Part shown: piece by piece, positions 44,361 to 52,028 of the stretch
Layout: each line of letters opens with the position of its first letter
How positions within the stretch are numbered: position 1 is the first letter of the stretch
Assembly (NCBI GenBank): GCA_963764235.1
Contig: CAVXRO010000014.1
Coordinates: forward strand, 620,001 to 684,000
Origin: DATFVA01 sp963764235
GTDB taxonomy: Bacteria > Bacteroidota > Ignavibacteria > Ignavibacteriales > Ignavibacteriaceae
Direction: 5' to 3'
Length of the DNA: 64,000 nucleotides
The notes under the pieces: model-generated
Seen by the model: only the letters and a program-made list of their open reading frames with translations
What the model was told of the DNA's origin: nothing
Database searches by the model: none
Program-made: the position numbers and the translations under genes

Positions 44361-44381
44361 GTTGGGATGGAAGAGTGGATG
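44361..44381 (+). repeat. 21-bp direct repeat, right copy
   Basis: Exact copy of 43711-43731. Just before it, 44295-44330 contains CCATACGATCATACAACCAT-type words that are roughly the inverse complement of the tract after smpB, so the bracketed gene lies between partly inverted low-complexity blocks as well. Confidence 0.75.
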
Positions 44382-44458
44382 ATTGATTCCACCAGACGGG
44401 ACAGGTTGAATGATTTGATAATAAATTTTTATAAATATTAATAAATTTGAGAGATAAA

Positions 44459-45673
44459 TTGTCGTTTCCCGCTATAAATGAGCAAATGGACCTTATAAAA
44501 AGGGGTGCATTTGAGATAATTCCGGAAGATGAACTAGTCACTAAGTTAGAGAATTCGCTTAAGAAGAATATTCCGTTAAGTATTAAGCTGGGATGCGACC
44601 CGAGCAGGCCCGATCTTCATATAGGACATTCTGTGGTTTTGAGGAAACTTGCTCAGTTCCAGGAACTGGGACACCAGGCTATACTCATAATCGGCGACTT
44701 TACCGGAATGATTGGAGATCCATCCGGCAGGAATGTTACCCGTCCTTCCCTTTCGCTTGAGGAAACCAGGCAGCACGGACTGACATATTTCGAGCAGGCA
44801 TCTAAAATACTGCATAAAGAACAGACCAAAATTGTTTACAACTCAGAATGGCTCGGGAAGATGAGTTTTGAGGATGTAATACACTTAGCTTCTAAATACA
44901 CAGTAGCACGAATGCTTGAAAGAGATGATTTCACAAAGCGATATAAGGGAGGCGAGCCAATAAGTCTCCACGAACTCCTCTATCCTCTTGCGCAGGCAAT
45001 GGATTCAGTGGCAATAAAAAGCGATGTTGAACTTGGCGGTACCGATCAGAAATTCAACCTGCTGGTAGGCAGAGACATTCAACGTGAATTCGGAGTTGAG
45101 CCCCAGGTAATTCTCACAATGCCCCTTCTGGTAGGCACAGACGGCGTCGAAAAAATGAGCAAATCATATAATAATTATATCGGCATTTCGGATACCCCGG
45201 GAGATATGTTTGGTAAGACTCTTTCGATCCCCGATGAATTAATATATACATATTTTGAACTTGCAACAGATATTCCAAACAAGGAACTTTCAGAGATAAA
45301 AAATCAGCTGGACGGACAAACAGTTAATCCCCGCGATCTTAAAAGGCAGCTGGCAAAAGTTCTTATCAGAATGTACCACAACCCTGAGGCTTCAGAGGAA
45401 GCTGAAAAAGAATTCGATAAGATCTTTATTCAAAAGGAAATCCCTGATGATATCCTTGAAATAAAATTAGATGAGAACTCCGAAATCGGAATACTCGACT
45501 TGATAGTGAAAGTCAATTTTGCTTCTTCTAAAGGGGAGGCAAGAAGACTCGTAACCCAGGGGGGTGTATCAATCGACGGTGAGAAGATCGACGATATAAA
45601 TGCGGAGATATCCCTGGAGAAACCCAAAATTCTTAAAGTAGGAAAACGAAAGTTTATTAAAATTACATCATAA
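44459..45673 (+). CDS. tyrS: Tyrosyl-tRNA synthetase
   Basis: Class I synthetase that charges tRNA-Tyr. The ATP-binding motifs are LHIGHSVVLRKL near residue 45 and KMSKSYNNYIG near residue 230, and a C-terminal S4 RNA-binding domain is present (ASSKGEARRLVTQGGVSID). The start chosen is the TTG at 44459, since GAGAG lies just upstream and SFPAINEQMDLIKRG matches family N-termini; a TTG at 44447 is the longer option. About 404 residues, normal length. Confidence 0.95.
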   Translation: MSFPAINEQMDLIKRGAFEIIPEDELVTKLENSLKKNIPLSIKLGCDPSRPDLHIGHSVVLRKLAQFQELGHQAILIIGDFTGMIGDPSGRNVTRPSLSLEETRQHGLTYFEQASKILHKEQTKIVYNSEWLGKMSFEDVIHLASKYTVARMLERDDFTKRYKGGEPISLHELLYPLAQAMDSVAIKSDVELGGTDQKFNLLVGRDIQREFGVEPQVILTMPLLVGTDGVEKMSKSYNNYIGISDTPGDMFGKTLSIPDELIYTYFELATDIPNKELSEIKNQLDGQTVNPRDLKRQLAKVLIRMYHNPEASEEAEKEFDKIFIQKEIPDDILEIKLDENSEIGILDLIVKVNFASSKGEARRLVTQGGVSIDGEKIDDINAEISLEKPKILKVGKRKFIKITS

Positions 45674-45693
45674 CTTAGAAAGGAGATGATATA

Positions 45694-46239
45694 TTGTATG
45701 TTCCAACTAAAATTTTCTTTACCAAAGGGGTAGGCAGACATAAAGAGTATTTAACGTCTTTCGAGCTGGCACTTAGAAGTGCGGGGGTTGAAATATGCAA
45801 TTTAGTAACAGTCAGCAGTATTTATCCCGTAGGCTGTAAGAAAATAAGTAAAGAAGAAGGGTTAAAGGAACTCTCACCTGGCCAGATTACCTTTGCAGTT
45901 ATGGCCCGCAATTCAACAAATGAACCAAATCGATTGATAGCAGCTTCGATTGGAGCAGCGCTTCCTGCTGAGCCTTCCCAGTATGGATACCTTTCAGAGC
46001 ATCATCCATTCGGAGAGACTGAAAAAGTCGCTGGTGAATATGCGGAGGATCTTGCCGCAACTATGCTGGCAACAACTTTAGGTGTTGAATTTAATCCCGA
46101 TACGGATTGGAGTGAAAGAGAAAACCAGTATAAAATGTCAGGTAAGATCGTAAGATCATTTAATATAACACAATCAGCTGAAGGTGATAAGAACGGATTG
46201 TGGACGACTGTACTTGCCATTGGAGTTCTTTTACCATAG
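45694..46239 (+). CDS. Pyruvoyl-dependent arginine decarboxylase
   Basis: Decarboxylates arginine to agmatine for polyamine synthesis, using a pyruvoyl group made by self-cleavage. The probable cleavage site is Ser41-Ser42 in LVTVSSIYPVGC. PTKIFFTKGVGRHKEYLTSFELALR and the C-terminal half (EYAEDLAATMLATTLG) match the family at its usual 160-190 residues. The TTG start at 45694 is supported by AAGGAGATGAT. It follows tyrS by 20 bp, so it is probably co-transcribed. Confidence 0.9.
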   Translation: MYVPTKIFFTKGVGRHKEYLTSFELALRSAGVEICNLVTVSSIYPVGCKKISKEEGLKELSPGQITFAVMARNSTNEPNRLIAASIGAALPAEPSQYGYLSEHHPFGETEKVAGEYAEDLAATMLATTLGVEFNPDTDWSERENQYKMSGKIVRSFNITQSAEGDKNGLWTTVLAIGVLLP

Positions 46240-46253
46240 CTGAGTAAATAAAT

Positions 46254-47186
46254 TTGTTTAATGAATTTACCTTCTGGATTTTATTTATAATAATTGCGCT
46301 GATAATTATTATAATTGATTTATATGTAACTGATCACAGACAAGGTAAAATAGGTTTAAAAAGAAGTCTGATCTGGAGCGGTGTATGGGTAAGTACCGCT
46401 CTTCTTTTTTTCGTCGCCATTCATTTCTTCCTTGAAAAGGGTCCTCAGCGTAGTCTCGAATTTATAACCGGCTACCTCATTGAATATTCTCTCTCAGTTG
46501 ATAACCTGTTTGTGTTCCTCCTGATCTTTAAGACGATGGGAATCACCAATGAAAACCAGCCCCATATACTTAAATGGGGAATACTGAGCGCTATAGTTCT
46601 GAGAATTGTATTTATACTTATCGGAGTAGGACTAATAAATCTATTCCAGCCGATCATCTATGTATTCGGAGCCATACTTCTCTACGGGGCATACAAAATG
46701 GCTTTTGGAGAGGATAAAGAAATTGACTGGGAGAAACATCCTGTTATAAAGTTTATCAGGAAGTTCTTCAACATTCTGCCTGATTATAAGGGAAAAAAAT
46801 TCTTCACAAAAAGAAACGGAACAATTTACGCTACTCCAATTTTTCTCACCCTGCTTTTAATCGAATCATCAGACATCGTTTTTGCTGTGGATTCGATCCC
46901 TGCGATAATCGCTATAACAAGGGATCCTTTTATAATAATAACTTCAAACATATTTGCTATACTAGGATTGCGGGCCTTGTACTTCTCGCTTGCCGGAATT
47001 GTTGATCTGTTTGTTTATCTCAAGTACGGTGTTGCAATAATCCTGTTCTATGTCGGAGTTAAAATGATGATCTCCGATTTTTACCACATCCCCACCCCAG
47101 TATCCCTTGGAGTAATAATCGCACTTCTTGCAGGGTCAATTATACTATCTTTGATCCATCGAAAAAAAATGAAAGAGAAGGGTTGA
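46254..47186 (+). CDS. TerC/Alx family membrane protein
   Basis: A 310-residue inner-membrane protein with about nine helices. The two conserved acidic motifs are EYSLSVDNLFVFLLIF and IESSDIVFAVDSIPAI, which in the family are tied to manganese or other metal-ion export. The TTG start is weakly supported, and no strong ribosome-binding site is visible. It ends exactly where the convergent SSS transporter gene ends (46254-47186 against 47187). Confidence 0.9.
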   Translation: MFNEFTFWILFIIIALIIIIIDLYVTDHRQGKIGLKRSLIWSGVWVSTALLFFVAIHFFLEKGPQRSLEFITGYLIEYSLSVDNLFVFLLIFKTMGITNENQPHILKWGILSAIVLRIVFILIGVGLINLFQPIIYVFGAILLYGAYKMAFGEDKEIDWEKHPVIKFIRKFFNILPDYKGKKFFTKRNGTIYATPIFLTLLLIESSDIVFAVDSIPAIIAITRDPFIIITSNIFAILGLRALYFSLAGIVDLFVYLKYGVAIILFYVGVKMMISDFYHIPTPVSLGVIIALLAGSIILSLIHRKKMKEKG

Positions 47187-48569
47187 TCAACGCTTTTTCA
47201 GTCCGTATAGGTTAATAATAACAGCAGACAACAATCCCACGATCATTGGCTCAATTTCATAAAGTGAACCGGTTATAATTGCACCTTCTCTTAAAAAATA
47301 CCAAGTGGTGCTTAGGAAGATTGCCGTGATCATTTCTATAGTCATTATTTTATTGCTTATCCTGAGCTTAGGGTAGTAGGAACTGATGACCGCGGGGATG
47401 ACAGCCGGGATGCAGAGGGAACCGAGGGTGTACCAGATCTCAATCACTGAGGGAATTTCATACGCGAGAAAAATTGACAGCAGTCCGCTTATAACGAGGC
47501 CTGTAATTGTATAAGATTTTAATTTCCGTTCACTCCCTCCTTTTTTCAGTCGGAAAATGAAGTCCCTGCCGATTGTTGTCCCACTGAGAAAAAGGAAGCT
47601 GTTAGAAGTTGACATTATAGTGGCAAACAACCCAGCATAAAATATTCCTTTTATTCCTGAAGGCAGAATTTTTTCAGCAAGAAGAGGGTATGAAAGTACA
47701 GGCTGATCTACGCCCGGCAGACTCGCTCTTGCGAATAATCCGGTTGAAGTAGTAAGGAAATCAAATAAAGCCCAAAAAGTAATCGAGATAATTATTCCTT
47801 TTACGGCAACATTCCCGTCTTTTGCTGCATAGCAACGCTGATGAAAACCGGGATCGGCAAATGTCCACATTGCAATCAGGAACCATACTGTAATAAACAA
47901 GGGGGATGCTCCGCCCGTAAGTTCCAGGTGGGTCCGCGGAAGTGATGAAGAGAGATAATCGTAACCTCCAAAGTTGATTCCGCAAAAGATAAGCATAAGT
48001 ATGAATCCGCCGAACATAACAAAGAACTGGAATGAATCAGTAAACACATTAGAACGGAAGCCGCCCTGCAGTAGGTAAATCATTGAAAGGATAACAGAAA
48101 TAAAGAGACTGAGGATGACCCCCGTATGGAAGATCAGCGAGATGAGATTTGCTGTCATTAGAACATAAGGTGCAGGTGAGACAAGCACAAAAACCAGAAT
48201 AGCAGATATCATTCCGGTTGTTTTTCCATAGGTTTCCGAAATTTTATCGGGAATTGTAAAAAGAGAAGCCGAACGGATTTTCTTTGCGAAAAAGATCGCA
48301 AATAAAAATGCGAACACATAATAGGGAAATCCCTGGGTAAACCAGCTGGCTATTCCATACCGGTAGGTGAATTCCCCTACTCCGAGTATACCGCCATACC
48401 AGGTTGATACGTTTGTAAGAATGAAGAGGAAGAGTCCGATTTTGCGTCCCGATAAAAGGTAATCATCGGCCTCACCTTTGGTGTTCCTGCCAGATATAAA
48501 GCCAATGAGCAGAACAATCCCGAAGAAGAGTATGATTATTGCTATGTCGAGGGAATTAAATGAGATCAT
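47187..48569 (-). CDS. SSS-family sodium/solute symporter, predicted thiamine transporter
   Basis: A 460-residue inner-membrane protein with about 12-13 helices of the LeuT-like SSS fold. ISGRNTKGEADDYLLSGRKIG near the N-terminus and NVSTWYGGILGVGEF are typical, as is GGFRSNVFTDSFQFFVM. It overlaps the end of thiN by 14 bases and lies downstream of a TPP riboswitch and TonB receptor, so thiamine or a precursor is the likely substrate. That assignment rests on context; the family alone would suggest sugars, amino acids or vitamins. Confidence 0.85.
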   Translation of the reverse strand: MISFNSLDIAIIILFFGIVLLIGFISGRNTKGEADDYLLSGRKIGLFLFILTNVSTWYGGILGVGEFTYRYGIASWFTQGFPYYVFAFLFAIFFAKKIRSASLFTIPDKISETYGKTTGMISAILVFVLVSPAPYVLMTANLISLIFHTGVILSLFISVILSMIYLLQGGFRSNVFTDSFQFFVMFGGFILMLIFCGINFGGYDYLSSSLPRTHLELTGGASPLFITVWFLIAMWTFADPGFHQRCYAAKDGNVAVKGIIISITFWALFDFLTTSTGLFARASLPGVDQPVLSYPLLAEKILPSGIKGIFYAGLFATIMSTSNSFLFLSGTTIGRDFIFRLKKGGSERKLKSYTITGLVISGLLSIFLAYEIPSVIEIWYTLGSLCIPAVIPAVISSYYPKLRISNKIMTIEMITAIFLSTTWYFLREGAIITGSLYEIEPMIVGLLSAVIINLYGLKKR

Positions 48570-49209
48570 GCTTTTGAAGCGTGTTGAAATCTCTGATCAC
48601 GAAAATCATCCCGCCGGTAATCTTTAATCTGACTTTTTCTCTGACGGCAACATTGCTGGTACTTTCTCTCTGTCCGAAAGGAAGAAGGGTCTGTTTTAGC
48701 GGATATTTTAATCCACTTGAGGTTATCATTGTCTTATCATCGAATCCATAAAGTGATATTGTTTCATCCGGTACAGTATTCAGTTCAACTTCACCGCTAT
48801 ATGGGGTAAGAATGGATTTATCTGAAATAATCCTGACTTTAATCTTATCAAAGAACTTGATGACGATTCCCACATTGCAGAAGCTGTGGTCGAGGCGGTC
48901 ACCTATAGCACCAAGCAGCACAGTTTCCTTAGATTTCTTTTTGATTGCAAACTTCAGGCATTTCTCGACATCTGTGTCATTCTGCCTTTTAATCTCAATT
49001 ATTTCAGATTTATTTTGAAAGAATCGAAGGGTTTCATCTTTTACTGAATCGAAATCACCAATGATGTAAGCAGGGATGATACTCATCTTCTTCGCTGTAT
49101 CTGCGCCGCCGTCTGCACAGATCAGGGTATTATAGCCCATTGACTGAAGATACTTAATCACCTTCTTTGAGGGAGGCTTCCCATTAGCGAGTATAATACA
49201 TTTATTCAA
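48556..49209 (-). CDS. thiN: Thiamine pyrophosphokinase
   Basis: Converts thiamine and ATP to thiamine diphosphate. The motifs LICADGGADTAKKM and YIIGDFDSVKDE near residues 30-60 and the QNDTDVEKCL segment are diagnostic. I choose the TTG at 49209 because AGGAAACCAGT precedes it and NKCIILANGK then starts the protein; the longer frame to 49272 has no family sequence. The enzyme completes salvage of thiamine taken up by its operon neighbours. Confidence 0.88.
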   Translation of the reverse strand: MNKCIILANGKPPSKKVIKYLQSMGYNTLICADGGADTAKKMSIIPAYIIGDFDSVKDETLRFFQNKSEIIEIKRQNDTDVEKCLKFAIKKKSKETVLLGAIGDRLDHSFCNVGIVIKFFDKIKVRIISDKSILTPYSGEVELNTVPDETISLYGFDDKTMITSSGLKYPLKQTLLPFGQRESTSNVAVREKVRLKITGGMIFVIRDFNTLQKHDLI

Positions 49210-49310
49210 ACTGGTTTCCTGCTTCGATGTTAAAGAAAAACCCTGAAATCTCGCTAAAAGCGGGTCGGGCAAGTTCAGGATGACAGAACTTGTTCGGGCT
49301 GATAACGTAT

Positions 49311-51775
49311 CTATAACCCAACCTGGATGCCGGCAAGAAAATTTCGTTCAGCTGCCGGGAAAAACTCGGGACCAATAGCATTTGCTGAATAAAGATTATC
49401 AAAAACATTATTAGCCTGGATAAATACTTTTGAGCTGTTCCATGCACTTAGTAGATTGAACTCATAGCTACCGGTAAAATCAGCCGTGAAGTATGCATCG
49501 TTTTTGTTATCACTGTACGAAATAAAATCCGGGTGCTGATCAAGGTATTGCGTTATCTTCCTATCATAGTTGTCAGAATAAAATGCTCCGACATACCTTC
49601 CTGTGAACTGCAGAAATATACCATAGTTGTTATAACTTATACCAAAATTAGCAAGAAAATCGGGAAAACCGCTGATCCTGTTTCCGCTGAGATCAAGATA
49701 CTCATCGCTGCTAAGGTATTGCCGGCCGTCTTCAATTGTATTTTTACTGAATGTGGCATTGCCGACGAGCTTCAAATCTTTCCCAAGGTTTAGTATTCCT
49801 GATAATTCAACGCCGGTATGGACTGTGCGATTCACATTGCCTGTAACAGGCTGACCGAACCTGTCGACCTGACCGTTCTTAACTATCTCATTATCGAACA
49901 GCATATAAAAAAGATTCAGTGTAAGGTTTAAATCCTTAGTCTGAAATGATGACCCCAGCTCAAAATCATTCATAGTTTCCGGTTTTACAAACGGTTCATC
50001 ATAATTGTATGAACCGTCAGGATTTTGCTTGAATTGCGGTACTGCACCGCCGCTTGATTCTGCTGCATCATAATAGTTGGTAAGTCTGGGTTCACGGGAT
50101 ACTCTTGCATAAGATAAATATACGTTCAGATTCGAATTGAACTTTGCGTTTACACCCAGTCTCGGGTTAAAAAATAAATTGCTGACTGAGAATTCATGCC
50201 CGAGATATTTCTCATTATAAAGTCTGTATTTATGATAGGCAGCCTGGATTTCACCCAGAAGATTAAACATCGGGTTGATGTTATACTCTTCGTGAACAAA
50301 TCCGTTTATTATATCTTTTCCGCCGTTGTAAAAGTAATAACGGAAGTTTTTCGTAATTCCCTCAGGAAGGTTCTCACCAAAGTTTACAGATCCCCAGTGA
50401 TCCGATTTATGTTTCCTTATTTCCGCTCCAATTATCAGCTCACCATTCTGATGATTATAACTCATACGTGGTATCCAGCCGTACTGAGTATTGTCAACCT
50501 GTGCGCGGATAAGAACATTACCGGGATTCTGTGCCGGGTGGAAACCATATTCGCCTGTAAGTCTGAGATAAGTAGTATCTGCCCAGGAACCATCGAAATC
50601 AAAGAAGCCGTCCCCTGTTACGAGAAATAAGGCAGAGTTAAAAGTAATATTATCGTTAAACCTGTATTCATTCAGAAGCTCATAATGAGGCTGCGAGAAA
50701 TTTTCGATCTCTGTCGGTCTTCTTTCCAGCGTATCCGTATATCTACCCAGATCTGCTTCCCAGTAGGAATAATTAGCTTGCCTTAACTCTCTGTCCTTAA
50801 TAGCAAACTTAGGCAGGCCGGTGAAAGCCAGTCCGTCTGCAACAGGACCGCCGTAAAAGTTTACCTGCGAAGTAAGTTTATCATCATACCTTACCGCAGA
50901 AAGGTGATAGGAGTTAAACTTAACCCAGGAACTGAATCTGTAGCCGCTGCTCAGTATCTGCGACAATTTTGCATACACAGAATATTTCTTGTCTATTAGT
51001 CCGCTGGAAAATGAAGCACTGTATTTTCTCGTATTATAGCTGCCTGCTGCAGCAAAGAAATTTGTCTGAGGCTGATTTGTGAACGTCGAGGTTATAATAT
51101 TAATACTGCCCCCGATTGCTGGATAACCTGAGGCTCCGCTTCCTGCTCCTCTCTGCACCTGTATAAGATCGGTACTCGCGAGCAGGTCGGGAAAATCAAG
51201 CCAGTAAACATTATGATCCTCAGGATCATTCTGTGGAATACCATTTATCGATACCGATATCCTCCGTTGGTCAAATCCTCTTATACTAAGGTAGTTATAC
51301 CCGATTCCGTTACCATTCTCCGAATAAAATGTTGTGGAAGGAAGGGTACTGAGGTATTCGGGAATATCCTGTACGGTATAATTCTCCTCTATTTCTTTCC
51401 TTGTAACTTTATCGAATGTAACAGGAGTAATGCCCTTCTTTCCAATACTCCCCTCCACAAAGACTGTCTGTGAAGGAATGATCTCCGGCGAAAGCTTGAC
51501 AACAAGATTCTTCAAATCCCTGTTCCGCAGTGATATTTTCATAGAAGTGTAGCCGACATAACTTACCTTCAGAATATCACTTGCTCTGATATTCCCTGAA
51601 AGCGTAAAGCTGCCGTCCTGTTCAGTGGCGGTTCCCAACTGTTTATTTTCTATTAAAAGGTTGGCTGACGGAAGAGGCTTAAGTGTTTCGGAATCAAGCA
51701 CCTTTCCTCTGATTACAACGTTTTGTGAAAAAAGAGAAATGTTTAAAAGAAAAAAAGAATAACCAAGTATTTCAT
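49311..51775 (-). CDS. TonB-dependent outer-membrane receptor, predicted for thiamine; signal peptide frameshifted
   Basis: The main open frame (51701-49311, 796 residues) has a carboxypeptidase-like regulatory domain (SANLLIENKQLGTATEQDGS), a plug (QVQRGAGSGASGYPAIGGSI) and a 22-strand-type barrel ending FLAGIQVGL. As read it starts at an internal GTG and lacks a signal peptide. The ATG at 51775, after AGAGGTG, opens MKYLVILFFF and stops at once. If the T7 run at 51750-51756 (minus strand) had eight T, the frame would give MKYLVILFFLLNISLFSQNV, a normal signal peptide joined to the receptor. So the true gene starts at 51775 with a one-base deletion or sequencing error. Confidence 0.85.
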
Positions 51776-51791
51776 TTTATCACCTCTGTAT

Positions 51792-51820
51792 AAAAAAATA
51801 GCCGTTTGAAGAAACGGCTA
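51792..51820 (-). terminator. Riboswitch expression-platform terminator
   Basis: On the minus strand, TAGCCGTTTCTTCAAACGGC-type stem (plus 51799-51820, 9 bp, 4-base loop) is followed by a run of seven U residues (plus 51792-51798). It lies between the TPP aptamer and the receptor ATG, so it would stop transcription when the ligand is bound. Confidence 0.85.
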
Positions 51821-51846
51821 AATACTTAATTATTCCCTAAGCAGGC

Positions 51847-51942
51847 TATTTAGCCCGTTTCCCTACGCTGGTATTACCCAGATCAGGTTTTAGGGTATGC
51901 TCTCAGTCGCCCGGCGAACGGGACAACACCCCTAACGGCTCG
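51847..51942 (-). promoter_or_regulatory. TPP riboswitch (THI element) aptamer
   Basis: Minus-strand sequence shows the conserved order GGGGTG, then CTGAGA, then ACCTGATCTGGGTAATACCA, then GCGTAGGGAA. The P1 arms are GAGCCGTT (plus 51933-51940) and AACGGGCT (plus 51852-51859). The 3' arm and adjacent bases (plus 51847-51861, GAAACGGGCTAAATA on the minus strand) can instead pair with the terminator's 5' arm (plus 51811-51824), giving an antiterminator. Ligand binding should favour P1 and release the terminator, repressing the receptor-thiN-symporter operon when TPP is high. Confidence 0.95.
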
Positions 51943-52028
51943 TTCACAATTTCAAAACTTAGTTTTGGATTTCCTCCAAATTTATGTACAAAGTTAGTTC
52001 AAGTATTTGTTAAAATAAAGTAAAGTCT

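Noticed and set aside
50196..50630. 144-codon open frame antisense to the TonB receptor
   Set aside because: Shadow frame inside the barrel region; no ribosome-binding site or recognisable domain.
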